Source of the DNA: CAXBNB01 sp965267535
GTDB lineage: Bacteria; Bacteroidota; Bacteroidia; Cytophagales; Cyclobacteriaceae
Reading direction: 5' to 3'
Assembly (NCBI GenBank): GCA_965267535.1
Contig: OZ254082.1
Location: 2,294,001-2,358,000, forward strand
DNA length: 64,000 nucleotides
Shown: positions 8,538 through 17,444 of the stretch, piece after piece
Numbering within the stretch: position 1 is the first letter of the stretch
How the letters are laid out: every line of letters begins with the position of its first letter
Translations under genes and position numbers: made by a program
Notes under the pieces: model-generated
What the model was told of the DNA's origin: nothing
Databases searched by the model: none
Seen by the model: only the letters and a program-made list of their open reading frames with translations

Positions 8538-9257
8538 TTATTGTACCTCGTCTTCTTCTATGGCAAATTCATTTTCTTCTTCGTTGTTATTGCTCTCCTC
8601 GGATTCACTATCTTCCTGGTTTACCAATTCCTCATCCGCTTCCTGATACTCGCTATCGGCCTCTGTGTTTATGTCTTGATTTTCGTCTTGCTCGTCGCTA
8701 TACACATCGTCAGCTTCTTCTACTGTTGCTTCTTCTTCGTTTGAGGTGCCGGCCTGAGGGAAGTGAGCGGGAGCTTCCTCTTCATGCTCAACAGGAACAT
8801 AGCCCTCCGGAGGTTGCTGATTGTATTCTTCTTCGTTGAAAGGAAATACATCTACTATGGTGGTCATAGAAATTGCAGGGATTTCTACGGGTACCATCAT
8901 TGAGCTCAGGTTGTCTTCGATACGCTCGTAGGCCAGCTTGGCATTGTCCGCACCTACCAGAAAGTAGCTGTTGATTTTTTTCTCCTTTTGCGCTTCTTCA
9001 TCTATAGTTACATAGGCTACTTTACATTTAAACCACGTTTCGGAATCTTCGTAGTTGATAACCTCAGCGATGTTTGTTTTAGCAATATTGGTAATCATAA
9101 ACTCTCCACGAATGTCTCGCTCACTGATTTCATAAATCCTTTTTTCTGCATCGGTGAACGAAACTCCATCAACCAGAAAAGTGTCCGTAACCTGCTTCAT
9201 TCGTCCGTCTTCAGTAGTGATGGCGTGCTTGACTTTACACGAATACCATGTTTTCAT
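8538..9257 (-). CDS. DUF4494 family protein with long acidic tail
   Basis: 239 residues. The first ~140 residues match the Bacteroidota DUF4494 family, of unknown function: MKTWYSCKVKH start, FLVDGVSFTDAEKRI block, and a second similar half with WFKCKVAY and YFLVGADNAKLAYERI, so the domain appears to be an internal duplication of a ~70-residue unit. The remaining ~95 residues are almost entirely Glu, Asp, Asn, Gln and Ser with no hydrophobic core, so they are presumably disordered. Many family members end shortly after the domain, and the tail is the unusual part. A possible minus-strand -7 element (TATATTCG) lies at 9295-9302. No signal peptide; cytoplasmic. Confidence 0.8.
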   Translation of the reverse strand: MKTWYSCKVKHAITTEDGRMKQVTDTFLVDGVSFTDAEKRIYEISERDIRGEFMITNIAKTNIAEVINYEDSETWFKCKVAYVTIDEEAQKEKKINSYFLVGADNAKLAYERIEDNLSSMMVPVEIPAISMTTIVDVFPFNEEEYNQQPPEGYVPVEHEEEAPAHFPQAGTSNEEEATVEEADDVYSDEQDENQDINTEADSEYQEADEELVNQEDSESEESNNNEEENEFAIEEDEVQ

Positions 9258-9413
9258 CTTGCTGTGTTTTTATTGTTGTTTTAAAATAGGATGGCGAATA
9301 TAGAAGCATTTGTGATAAAATCTGATGATTTCTGATGATTGTGGATAAGTTGTGAGGTAATGCTACAGACAAAGTATTCTGGTTATTCGCCCCTGATTCA
9401 TAATTTAAAGCTC

Positions 9414-9421
9414 TACCTTTG
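9414..9421 (+). promoter_or_regulatory. Candidate -7 element of the RNA helicase gene
   Basis: TACCTTTG fits the Bacteroidota -7 consensus TAnnTTTG and lies 22 bp before the TTG start at 9444. No convincing -33 TTTG is seen. If real, it excludes a start at 9339. Confidence 0.4.
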
Positions 9422-9443
9422 CCCTTCAAATAAAAAACACACA

Positions 9444-11156
9444 TTGAGTACATTTTCAGAATTAGGACTTTCTCAGGAAATATTGAAAGTTCTGCCCGAA
9501 TTGGGGATCGATACCCCCACACAAATCCAACAGCAAGCCATTCCTTTTTTGATCGCATCACAGCAGGACTTCATAGGTCTGGCTCAAACAGGTACCGGTA
9601 AAACAGCCGCTTTCGGTTTGCCTATTATCGATACAGTAGAACATGACTGGCACGCCACACAGGCGATAGTGCTGGCACCTACCCGAGAGCTGGTACAGCA
9701 GATCAGCGATCAATTGAAGCGTTTTTCTAAATACCACAAACAACTTCATGTAGTATCTGTTTACGGTGGTGCATCCATTACTGGTCAGATCAAAGACCTG
9801 AAAAAAGGATGTCAGATAGTGGTAGCTACTCCCGGCAGGTGCCTGGATCTGATCGATCGAAAAGCCCTTAATCTGGAAAATATTTCGCATGTAATCCTGG
9901 ATGAAGCCGATGAGATGCTGAACATGGGGTTCAAAGAGGAGTTGAATAAGATTTTGGCTTTTACACCCGAAGACAAAAAAACATGGTTGTTTTCGGCTAC
10001 TATGCCAAAGGCTATCAAAAACATGGTGCATCAGTATATGCACAACCCCAAGGAAATAAAAGTGAGTACCGGGGTAGAAGTAAATGAAAACATTGCGCAC
10101 AAGTATGTGCTGCTCAAGTCGACAGACAAGACTGAAGCCATCAAGCGTATTATGGATAGTGATGCCGGTTTTTACGGTATTATCTTTTGCCGTACAAAAA
10201 TGGATACCCTGAGCCTGGCCGAGGATCTGAATAAAGACGGCTACAGCGTGGATGCACTCAACGGTGACCTTACGCAGAAGCAGCGCGATATGGTAATGAA
10301 GAAATTTAAAGCCATGAAGCTCAGAGCGCTTATAGCTACAGATGTAGCTGCCAGAGGTATTGATGTTAACAATGTGACTCATGTGATTCACCATAGATTA
10401 CCGGATGAAATAGAGTTTTATACACATAGGAGTGGTCGTACAGCACGAGCCGGAAACAAAGGCGAATCGATTACGCTGGCAACCAAAGGGGATGTAAAAA
10501 AGATAAAGTTTTTGGAGCAGCGGCTCAAAATCGACTTTATTAAAGATGTAGTGCCTTCGGCCAGCAATATTCGTAGTTCAAAACTGGAGCAATGGGCCCA
10601 TGCTGTAGCCAAGGTGAAACCCTCAGCTAAAATATCTAAAGAGGACTGGCATACCGTACAGGAGATATTTTTTGATTTAGACAGAGATGCTTTGATTCAA
10701 AAGTTAATCTCTATGGAGCTGGAGTCGCTTTCTTCATCAGCTGATAAAGATATCAATGTGGAAGATCGGGAGCGTGCACCATCTGATCCGAATAGTCACC
10801 GCTTTTACATCAACCTGGGAGAAATGGACGGACTCGACGAGACTGACCTACTCGATCTGATAGCAGAAGTGACGGGCATACCTCAGGACAAGGTTACTGA
10901 TCTCACGCTCCAAAATAAGTGTTCGTATTATACAGTGCCTAAAAAGATGTCGTCCAGGATAGAGCAAAACCTGAACGGACTGGAAATAAACGGACGAGAG
11001 GTGCGAACCAATAGAGACGATGACGGAAAGGTACACGGTGTAAAAAAAGAAAGATCTTCGTATCAGCGAGGGGGAAACAGAGGCAAAGGAGGAAAAGGCA
11101 GACGCAAGTCATCGCCCGGAGGAAAAAAAGCCTTCAAAGGTCGCAGACGCTACTAA
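9444..11156 (+). CDS. DEAD-box ATP-dependent RNA helicase with DbpA-like RNA-binding domain
   Basis: Unwinds structured RNA with ATP; relatives act in ribosome assembly, cold adaptation and RNA decay. All motifs are present: Q motif (TPTQIQQQAIP), Walker A (AQTGTGKTAA), PTRELV, DEAD, SAT, RGIDV and HRSGRTAR. After the two RecA-like domains there is a ~70-residue DbpA-type RNA-binding domain (RFYINLGEMDGL...) and a basic Gly/Lys/Arg tail of about 35 residues. I chose the TTG at 9444 (570 aa) because homologues begin at the TFSELGLS segment and a candidate -7 element lies just upstream; the frame itself is open back to 9339. Confidence 0.94.
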   Translation: MSTFSELGLSQEILKVLPELGIDTPTQIQQQAIPFLIASQQDFIGLAQTGTGKTAAFGLPIIDTVEHDWHATQAIVLAPTRELVQQISDQLKRFSKYHKQLHVVSVYGGASITGQIKDLKKGCQIVVATPGRCLDLIDRKALNLENISHVILDEADEMLNMGFKEELNKILAFTPEDKKTWLFSATMPKAIKNMVHQYMHNPKEIKVSTGVEVNENIAHKYVLLKSTDKTEAIKRIMDSDAGFYGIIFCRTKMDTLSLAEDLNKDGYSVDALNGDLTQKQRDMVMKKFKAMKLRALIATDVAARGIDVNNVTHVIHHRLPDEIEFYTHRSGRTARAGNKGESITLATKGDVKKIKFLEQRLKIDFIKDVVPSASNIRSSKLEQWAHAVAKVKPSAKISKEDWHTVQEIFFDLDRDALIQKLISMELESLSSSADKDINVEDRERAPSDPNSHRFYINLGEMDGLDETDLLDLIAEVTGIPQDKVTDLTLQNKCSYYTVPKKMSSRIEQNLNGLEINGREVRTNRDDDGKVHGVKKERSSYQRGGNRGKGGKGRRKSSPGGKKAFKGRRRY

Positions 11157-11257
11157 GTTGTATCATAGTCGGACAATTTTAGCTGCTTCATCATCATCCG
11201 GCACTATTTCCTAAGCCGATTTTTTTAGATATCAATACCTGTATATATCTTACGCCC

Positions 11258-11770
11258 ATGAGTGTGATAAGAGAGATAAACGGGAAGAAACCTGTGATGG
11301 GAGAGCAGTGCTGGTTGGCCGAAACCGCCGTGGTGGTAGGAGATGTAGAGATGGGAGACCAGTGTACTATCTGGTACAATGCCATTGTGAGGGGTGATGT
11401 AAATGCCATTCGCATAGGAAACAAAACCAATATTCAGGACGGTGCAGTGATCCACTGCACCTATCAGAAAGCAGCAACCTATATAGGGTCTAATGTGTCG
11501 ATAGGACACAATGCCATCGTGCATGGATGTACCGTGGAAGATAATGTACTTATAGGTATGGGGGCTATCATTATGGATCATGCTGTAGTGAAAAGTGGCT
11601 CGATAATAGGAGCCGGGGCTATCGTGTTGCAAAACCAGATTATAGAACCCAACGCTGTATATGTAGGCAATCCCGCTCGTAAAGTAAAGGAAATAGGAAG
11701 TGAAGGCAATGCACTGATAGAGCGCACGGCCAACAACTATATAAAATATGCAGGTTGGTTTCAGGAATGA
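11258..11770 (+). CDS. Gamma-carbonic anhydrase-like hexapeptide-repeat protein
   Basis: 170-residue left-handed beta-helix protein of the gamma-carbonic anhydrase/YrdA/CaiE family. Hexapeptide repeats run through most of the chain. The metal-ligand pattern is visible as VIHCTY and SIGHNAIVHGC (three histidines), and the RGD near residue 46 is typical of the family. Many members lack measured anhydrase activity, so the substrate is uncertain. No signal peptide. The next gene starts 39 bp downstream on the same strand, so they are probably cotranscribed. Confidence 0.9.
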   Translation: MSVIREINGKKPVMGEQCWLAETAVVVGDVEMGDQCTIWYNAIVRGDVNAIRIGNKTNIQDGAVIHCTYQKAATYIGSNVSIGHNAIVHGCTVEDNVLIGMGAIIMDHAVVKSGSIIGAGAIVLQNQIIEPNAVYVGNPARKVKEIGSEGNALIERTANNYIKYAGWFQE

Positions 11771-11809
11771 GATACCGGCTGCATCAGGTGAACTTAAACA
11801 GGTGTTTGT

Positions 11810-12322
11810 ATGATTGAAAAACCGGAATCCAACGAGTACAACGAATTTTATCAGGGGTATATAGATCGGGTCAAAAGCAAAGATGTAGTTGAATTTTTAA
11901 AAACTCAACGCAAGAGCATGGTGCGATTGCTTAACAGTATAACCGAAGACAGGTACAGCTACAAATATGCCGTTGACAAGTGGTCGGTAAAGCAGGTACT
12001 CAGGCATATTATAGATGCCGAGTTGGTTTTTGCCTACAGGATACATTCCATTGCAAAAAATCCGTCGGCAGAACTCCCCGGTATGGATCAGGACCAATAC
12101 ATGGACAATACCAACGACCTGAAAAATAGCTTTGAAGCGTTAGTAGATGAGTTTAATGCTGTTCGAAAAGCCAGCATTCTGCTGGTAGAAAATCTGGATG
12201 AATCTGTGATGCTCAATATGGGCAAAGCCAGTGGTTTTCCCCTGTCGGTGAGGGCTGCAGTATACATTCTTGCCGGCCATGTAGAGCATCATAAAGCCGT
12301 ATTGAAAGAAAACTACCTATGA
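11810..12322 (+). CDS. DinB-like (DfsB/YfiT) four-helix metalloprotein
   Basis: 170 residues with the DinB-superfamily pattern: WSVKQVLRHIIDAE supplies the first metal-ligand histidine and GHVEHHKAVL near the C-terminus supplies the HxxxH pair. Family members are four-helix bundles that bind a divalent metal; some are thiol-dependent transferases, most have no known substrate. The stop overlaps the start of the thioesterase gene by 4 bp (ATGA), which indicates translational coupling. Confidence 0.85.
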   Translation: MIEKPESNEYNEFYQGYIDRVKSKDVVEFLKTQRKSMVRLLNSITEDRYSYKYAVDKWSVKQVLRHIIDAELVFAYRIHSIAKNPSAELPGMDQDQYMDNTNDLKNSFEALVDEFNAVRKASILLVENLDESVMLNMGKASGFPLSVRAAVYILAGHVEHHKAVLKENYL

Positions 12323-12843
12323 TTACATTTGACCCTCAAAAATCATATGAACCTACCACACGATCACGTTCTTTGATCCGCTTTCAGGATTGCGATCCGC
12401 TGTGCCACCTCAACAACGCTAAATACTTCGACTACTACTTCAATGCACGGGAAGATCAGGTGCCCAAGTTATATGGGTTTACTCAATCGGAGCTATACAG
12501 CCAGTTTCAGGCTACCTGGGTAGTGTACAACCATCAGATAGCTTATGTAAGGCCAGCTGGAATGGGAGAGTGGGTGCGTATTTTTTCCCGGGTAATCTGG
12601 CACGATGAAAAAACAGTTCTTGTTGAGTATTTTATGACCGACGATGCGGAAAAGCAACTGAAAAACGTGCTTTGGTCAACACTACGCTATGTCGATTTTC
12701 AGGGAGTGGCCAAAGAACATCCCGAACTGATTACTCAGTACCTCAGTGCGGTGTGTCTACCTGATTTTGATATTACTGCTACTGATTTTCAGCAAAGAAT
12801 CAAAGCTATCAAAAAAGAGATAGCTGCCGGACAAATCAAATAA
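12319..12843 (+). CDS. Hotdog-fold acyl-CoA thioesterase
   Basis: 174 residues of the 4HBT/YbgC-type thioesterase family. Recognised by the RFQDCDPLCHLNNAKYFDYY segment, in which the conserved Asp and the H-N pair correspond to the active-site region, and by the later strand pattern of a hotdog fold. It probably hydrolyses an acyl-CoA; chain length cannot be predicted. It overlaps the DinB-like gene by 4 bp and ends 11 bp before the convergent endonuclease gene. Confidence 0.85.
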   Translation: MITFDPQKSYEPTTRSRSLIRFQDCDPLCHLNNAKYFDYYFNAREDQVPKLYGFTQSELYSQFQATWVVYNHQIAYVRPAGMGEWVRIFSRVIWHDEKTVLVEYFMTDDAEKQLKNVLWSTLRYVDFQGVAKEHPELITQYLSAVCLPDFDITATDFQQRIKAIKKEIAAGQIK

Positions 12844-12853
12844 AGAGTTAACC

Positions 12854-13897
12854 TTACTTCCACAGATTTTTGTTTGCCTCTTTTTCCAGTTTTTCTTCCA
12901 GACTGTCGGGTATCAGTGGAAAAAAATCAAGCCCTGTACGCTTTTCCAGTTCGTCTATGCTCAGGGCAAATGTCATAAGGTCTGCCGATGATTTTTCGTT
13001 TTTCAATAAAAAACCAATAGCCTTCAGCTCGGGCTCGTTTATGTCCAGTATAGCTTTGTAGTAGTACTGAGGCACACTTACTTTGTTTTTTCCTATTCGT
13101 TTGGTTCGATTGTCGATTAGCGGCCCTGTAACGATGTATAGCGTATGGTTTTCTTTAGCCCATACGCGTACCTGTTCTTCAAGTTTTTTCCATATTCCCC
13201 GATTAAACCCCGGTTCTTGCGGGCTCATATTACTCATGTAAAAGGACTCGTCTAACCCTTCTTCAGTCCAGGTAAAGTCAGCTGCTGGAGCCAGATGCCC
13301 CCTGTCATATCCTGATTTTTTGTAATCGTCTACCGATGCGCTTTGGGTCATCACATCAGGGTCTGCTTTGAAATTGTCCTTTCTTTTGTACTTGCCGTTA
13401 CTAAGGTTTTGGGCTGTAAGCTTGTATGCTACCCACCTGGCTTGCTCGTGTTTTTCATCGTAGCATAGCGTATAGTATTGGTGCTCTACTATGGCGTCCT
13501 GTTGGGTATATGCCGGCCAGCTAAAATCAAAACTACTGGTATAATAGTATTCTTTTGATGCTTCGTATTCGGGTACGCGCTCATTTGTTGTCGATTTTTC
13601 TACCAGCCCATCTTGCGATGAGATGTCTTTTCTGTCTATGGTTGTGCCCTTACTGGCCTGCTTCTCCACTTTTTCAGTAGGAGCCGGTTGCGTAGATGTT
13701 TCCTTTTTGGGCTTTGGTGATGTAGCGGTAGGGGTGGCCGTTTCTCCCGCAAATTCACCGGTTTCGTTTACTCCATAAAAAACAATACCAGCCGCGAGTA
13801 GCAATACCAAAATCAATACTCCAGTGCTACCACTTCCTTTTTGGTTATTCTTTTTTGCTGTTGTTTTTTTTCGGGTACTTGCTTTCTTTCTGGCCAT
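12854..13897 (-). CDS. Membrane-anchored DNA/RNA non-specific endonuclease (NucA/NUC1 type)
   Basis: 347 residues. A Lys/Arg-rich N-terminus is followed by one hydrophobic segment (about residues 25-45), then a ~75-residue Pro/Thr/Lys-rich linker, then a beta-beta-alpha-metal nuclease domain. The catalytic motif DRGH is present with His near residue 201, and the magnesium-ligand region (MSNMSPQEPGFNRGIW) follows. This topology would place the nuclease outside the cytoplasmic membrane, where it could scavenge or degrade extracellular nucleic acid. No neighbouring immunity gene is visible, consistent with an exported enzyme. Confidence 0.92.
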   Translation of the reverse strand: MARKKASTRKKTTAKKNNQKGSGSTGVLILVLLLAAGIVFYGVNETGEFAGETATPTATSPKPKKETSTQPAPTEKVEKQASKGTTIDRKDISSQDGLVEKSTTNERVPEYEASKEYYYTSSFDFSWPAYTQQDAIVEHQYYTLCYDEKHEQARWVAYKLTAQNLSNGKYKRKDNFKADPDVMTQSASVDDYKKSGYDRGHLAPAADFTWTEEGLDESFYMSNMSPQEPGFNRGIWKKLEEQVRVWAKENHTLYIVTGPLIDNRTKRIGKNKVSVPQYYYKAILDINEPELKAIGFLLKNEKSSADLMTFALSIDELEKRTGLDFFPLIPDSLEEKLEKEANKNLWK

Positions 13898-13924
13898 ATT
13901 TTTACAGAAAAGGTTTTTTTGGAG

Positions 13925-14824
13925 TTAAAGGTTATTTGATAAAAATGCAGAAGATACACCTGGGTTTTTAGGGTCTTGTTTGTAATTGTAAAACCCTTCG
14001 CCGGTTTTCACGCCCAGAAAGCCGGCTTGTACCATGTTTACCAGGAGTGGATTGGGGGCGTATTTGGGCTGCCCAAAGCCGTTGTGCATCACGCGCAAGA
14101 TAGAGAGGCAGACATCCAGTCCGATAAAATCCGCCAGCTGTAGCGGTCCCATAGGATGGGCCATGCCTAGTTTCATTACAGTATCTATTTCGGATACACC
14201 AGCCACTCCTTCGTGCAGTGTGCTTATGGCTTCATTGATCATGGGCATCAGTATGCGATTTGCTACAAACCCCGGGTAGTCGTTTACTTCTACAGGAATT
14301 TTGTCCAGTCTTGCAGACAACTCCATAATCGTATCTGTAGTTTGCTTATCGGTGGCGTATCCTCGTATTACTTCTACCAACTTCATTACCGGTACCGGAT
14401 TCATAAAATGCATACCAATGACCTTGTGGGGACGGTTAGTTGCTGCAGCTATTTTTGTGATTGAAATACTGGAAGTATTGCTGGCCAGTATACAATCTGC
14501 ATGGGTAGCTATATCCAGCTGACGAAATATTTCCAGCTTGAGTTTTTCGTCTTCTGTGGCAGCTTCTACTACAAGATTGGCGTTTTTCACTCCGTCGCTT
14601 AAGTCAGTATGGGTAGTTATTCGAGAGAGAGTTTCTGCTTTTTGCTGTTCGTTGATTAGCTCTTTTTTGATCTGCCTGTCCAGGTTTTTTTCTATAGTGG
14701 CAAGAGCTTTATCCAGCGCCTTCTGATCGATATCTACCAGTGCTACCGGGTGTTGGTGTTGTGCAAATACGTGGGCTATACCATTGCCCATTGTGCCGGA
14801 TCCTATTACTGCTATGTTTTTCAT
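13925..14824 (-). CDS. 3-hydroxyacyl-CoA (3-hydroxybutyryl-CoA) dehydrogenase
   Basis: NAD-dependent oxidation of 3-hydroxyacyl-CoA to 3-ketoacyl-CoA. 299 residues, the length of the stand-alone enzyme. The Rossmann motif GSGTMGNG is at residues 8-15, and the catalytic His and its partner Glu are in MHFMNPVPVMKLVEV. The C-terminal helical domain has the NRILMPMINEA segment. It lies 27 bp downstream of the endonuclease start on the same strand but is functionally unrelated. A second, more divergent paralogue is at 51829-52737. Confidence 0.95.
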   Translation of the reverse strand: MKNIAVIGSGTMGNGIAHVFAQHQHPVALVDIDQKALDKALATIEKNLDRQIKKELINEQQKAETLSRITTHTDLSDGVKNANLVVEAATEDEKLKLEIFRQLDIATHADCILASNTSSISITKIAAATNRPHKVIGMHFMNPVPVMKLVEVIRGYATDKQTTDTIMELSARLDKIPVEVNDYPGFVANRILMPMINEAISTLHEGVAGVSEIDTVMKLGMAHPMGPLQLADFIGLDVCLSILRVMHNGFGQPKYAPNPLLVNMVQAGFLGVKTGEGFYNYKQDPKNPGVSSAFLSNNL

Positions 14825-14861
14825 CTGAAAGGAGTTAATGTTTTTAGCGCTGATACAAAGA

Positions 14862-14930
14862 GAGGGTGTCTCAAAAGGATAAATTTAACATCATTTCTGA
14901 TAGTATTGCAAACCTTTTTGAAACACCCTC
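14862..14930. repeat. MITE-like element or long hairpin with 17-18 bp inverted repeats
   Basis: GAGGGTGTCTCAAAAGG (14862-14878) and, inverted, CCTTTTTGAAACACCCTC (14913-14930) form an almost perfect inverted repeat around a 34-bp AT-rich core. The arms resemble insertion-sequence ends rather than a GC-rich stem with T-run. It lies between the aldolase stop and the start of the hydroxyacyl-CoA dehydrogenase gene. No target-site duplication is obvious. It may also act as a terminator for the aldolase gene. Confidence 0.55.
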
Positions 14931-14973
14931 GCAGGGTATGTGTAACCTGTTTGTCGACAGGCTTCTGTTTTAT

Positions 14974-16038
14974 TTAAGCATTGGTGCCTACATTGTTCAG
15001 GTCTTCAAAAGCACCTTTTAGTCGCTCTACAAACGATACCTCAGCGGCGCGCAACCATACTCGGGGATCGTAGTATTTTTTGTTTGGTTTGTCGTCACCT
15101 TCAGGGTTGCCGATTTGTGTTTGCAGGTATCCTTCGTTGGTTGTGTAGAAGTTGCGTACACCTTCCCACATAGCCCACTGCATATCTGTATCGATATTCA
15201 TTTTGATAGCGCCATAAGAGATTGCTTCTCTGATTTCTTCGCGTGTAGAACCTGATCCGCCATGGAAAACGAAGTTTACAGGATTGTCTCCCGTACCAAA
15301 TTTTTCTTTGATGTATTCCTGGCTGTTTTTCAGGATAACAGGAGTCAGTACTACGTTACCCGGCTTGTATACGCCGTGAACATTACCAAACGCTGCAGCA
15401 ATAGTGAATTTACTGCTTACTTTACTCAATTCTTCATAAGCATAAGCTACCTCTTCAGGTTGTGTGTAAAGTTTTGAGCTGTCTACGTCTGTATTGTCAA
15501 CTCCGTCTTCTTCTCCGCCTGTTACACCTAGTTCTATTTCGAGAGTCATGCCCATTTTGGCCATTCTTTCGAGGTACTTTTTGCATATATCTATGTTCTC
15601 CTCCAAAGATTCTTCAGACAGGTCGATCATGTGCGAAGAATAGAGAGGCTTGCCTGTTTTGGCAAAGTGTTCCTCACCAGCATCGAGTAGTCCGTCGATC
15701 CATGGAAGGAGTTTTTTAGCAGCATGGTCTGTGTGGAGGATTACAGGAACTCCGTATTTCTCTGCCATCAGGTGTACGTGATGAGCACCGGATATACCAC
15801 CGGCTATGGCCGCTTGTTGTCCGTCGTTTGACAGTCCTTTGCCGGCATAAAATGCAGCTCCACCGTTTGAAAACTGGATAATTACCGGCGACTTCAGGTC
15901 GCGGGCAGTTTCCAGTACACCGTTGATGGTATTGGTGCCGGTAACGTTTACCGCTGGCAATGCAAAATTATTCTCGTTGGCATAGTTCAAAAGCTCAGTT
16001 ACTTCATCTCCTGTTAAGACTCCTGCTCTAAATTTCAT
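14974..16038 (-). CDS. fbaA: Class II fructose-bisphosphate aldolase
   Basis: Cleaves or forms fructose 1,6-bisphosphate in glycolysis and gluconeogenesis; zinc-dependent. 354 residues, the size of class IIA enzymes such as E. coli FbaA. Zinc-site and phosphate-site motifs are visible: VILHTDHAAKK near residue 105, GNVHGVYKPGN, and FHGGSGST. The N-terminus KFRAGVLTGDEV is typical. A good candidate promoter precedes it, and an inverted repeat lies 44 bp beyond its stop. Confidence 0.96.
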   Translation of the reverse strand: MKFRAGVLTGDEVTELLNYANENNFALPAVNVTGTNTINGVLETARDLKSPVIIQFSNGGAAFYAGKGLSNDGQQAAIAGGISGAHHVHLMAEKYGVPVILHTDHAAKKLLPWIDGLLDAGEEHFAKTGKPLYSSHMIDLSEESLEENIDICKKYLERMAKMGMTLEIELGVTGGEEDGVDNTDVDSSKLYTQPEEVAYAYEELSKVSSKFTIAAAFGNVHGVYKPGNVVLTPVILKNSQEYIKEKFGTGDNPVNFVFHGGSGSTREEIREAISYGAIKMNIDTDMQWAMWEGVRNFYTTNEGYLQTQIGNPEGDDKPNKKYYDPRVWLRAAEVSFVERLKGAFEDLNNVGTNA

Positions 16039-16069
16039 GTTTAGTAAGTTTTTATTAAAAATTAGGTCG

Positions 16070-16099
16070 CAAATATAATTGTTCTGCTTTCATTTCAAT
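16070..16099 (-). promoter_or_regulatory. Candidate fbaA promoter
   Basis: On the minus strand, ATTG (16099-16096), an 18-bp spacer and TATATTTG (16077-16070) match the Bacteroidota pattern TTTG-N~19-TAnnTTTG, with a perfect -7 element, about 30 bp upstream of the fbaA ATG. Confidence 0.65.
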
Positions 16100-16220
16100 A
16101 GTTTCTACCCAAATAGAAACACCATGTTTACATTACGTTGTTTGTGAATTTATCTACCGGTTGTTAAAGTCTGGCGTTTTCTGTTTAATTTGATAGGGTA
16201 AATTTTAATTTGCTGTAAAA

Positions 16221-17444
16221 ATGCACAAACTGTTCTTTTTTTCGCTTTTACTCTTTCTGACAGCAGTAGCTTTTTCACTTTCTGCCCAGGATGAGTTTGT
16301 GGCTATTTCCGGTAGGGTAGTAGACGATGACTCAGGCCGGCCTGTAGCTTCTTGTAATGTTTACATAAAAGACAGGAATATAGGTACGGTGGCTAATCAA
16401 GATGGTGAATTTACTATTAAAATTCCATTGAGTCTTTCCGACCGTACATTGGTATTTTCGTCTATAGGCTATGAATCTCATCAGATTAATATATCGGCCT
16501 TAACTGCATCAGATAATGAAGTAGCACTCAAGCCTTCCATGATTGTTATGAATGAGGTGGTCGTTATGGAAGCCGAGGCAATATTACGTACGGCACTAAG
16601 CCGTATGTCGGTCAATTATCCGCCGTTTCCGGAGCGACTCACATCCTTTTATCGGGAGCTGATCAAAAAGAACAACCATTATGTAGATATTTCACAAGGT
16701 ATATTGCATTTATTCAAACACGCTTACACTAAGTCAGCTCAGGATCAGGTGAAGATACACAAAGGATATAGGAGCCATCAGTATAAGGCGAGAGACACAC
16801 TCGTGTTTAAGCTGGAAGGTGGTCCGTATACCATGCTGTTGTTGGATGTAGTGAAAAATCCCGGGTTGGTGTTGTCAGAAGATTTGATGCAACACTATGC
16901 TTATGAATTGACCGATATCCGGGAGTTTGAAGGCAAGCAGCATTATGAAATCAGTTTTAAACCGCGCTCAGCTACATACACTTCCTTGTATGAGGGAAAG
17001 ATATTTGTAGAGGAAAAATCAATGGCGATTAGCCAGGTCGAATTTGGATACCCATCCTCAACCGTGAAGATGGCAGCAGCATCTCTGGTAAAAAGTAAAC
17101 CCAAATTGGCAAGGCTTACACCGTTGCAGGTCAGTTATCAGGTGAAATACAGGGAGATAAAAGGGAGGTGGCATATTCACTATGTAAAGAGTGAGCTTGC
17201 CATGCGTTGCAACTGGAAAAAACGTTTGTTTAATTCTACTTTTCGGGCAGTGCTTGAAATGGTAGTAACTGACCGTCAACCCATGTCTGCTTTGCCTTTT
17301 GAGAAGAGTGAGGTAGCGAATCAGAAACTTATTTTTTCGAGTGAAGCACCTAAGTATTTCGATGATTCTTTTTGGGAAAGTTTTAGCATCATAAAACCAG
17401 AAGATGATATAATCAAGAGTTTGAAAAAGATAAATTCTCCATGA
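16221..17444 (+). CDS. Exported carboxypeptidase-regulatory-like domain protein
   Basis: 407 residues. A signal peptide ends near LSAQ (residue 22). Residues about 25-110 form a CarboxypepD_reg-like domain (ISGRVVDDDSGRPVASCNVYI...GTVANQDGEFTI...FSSIGYES), the beta-sandwich also found at the N-terminus of SusC-type proteins. The remaining ~290 residues are a beta-rich region common in Bacteroidota proteins that carry this domain without a TonB-dependent barrel; no function is assigned. Envelope location is inferred. It lies upstream of the giant gene but 616 bp away, so it is probably not in the same operon. Confidence 0.85.
   Translation: MHKLFFFSLLLFLTAVAFSLSAQDEFVAISGRVVDDDSGRPVASCNVYIKDRNIGTVANQDGEFTIKIPLSLSDRTLVFSSIGYESHQINISALTASDNEVALKPSMIVMNEVVVMEAEAILRTALSRMSVNYPPFPERLTSFYRELIKKNNHYVDISQGILHLFKHAYTKSAQDQVKIHKGYRSHQYKARDTLVFKLEGGPYTMLLLDVVKNPGLVLSEDLMQHYAYELTDIREFEGKQHYEISFKPRSATYTSLYEGKIFVEEKSMAISQVEFGYPSSTVKMAAASLVKSKPKLARLTPLQVSYQVKYREIKGRWHIHYVKSELAMRCNWKKRLFNSTFRAVLEMVVTDRQPMSALPFEKSEVANQKLIFSSEAPKYFDDSFWESFSIIKPEDDIIKSLKKINSP

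Noticed and set aside
8484..8839. Plus-strand frames of 86 and 111 codons
   Set aside because: Antisense to the Glu/Asp codons of the DUF4494 tail, giving Leu/Phe-rich or Arg/Leu-rich artefacts that mimic membrane or basic proteins.
9339..9443. Upstream extension of the RNA helicase from a GTG at 9339
   Set aside because: The added 35 residues do not resemble helicase N-termini and the stretch holds a candidate -7 element.
12854..13897. Toxin of a contact-dependent or polymorphic toxin system
   Set aside because: No toxin delivery domains, no repeat region and no neighbouring immunity gene; a simple signal-anchor is present instead.
14862..14930. Conventional rho-independent terminator
   Set aside because: The loop is 34 nt and no T-run follows the stem on either strand, so a MITE-like origin fits better, though it might still affect transcription.
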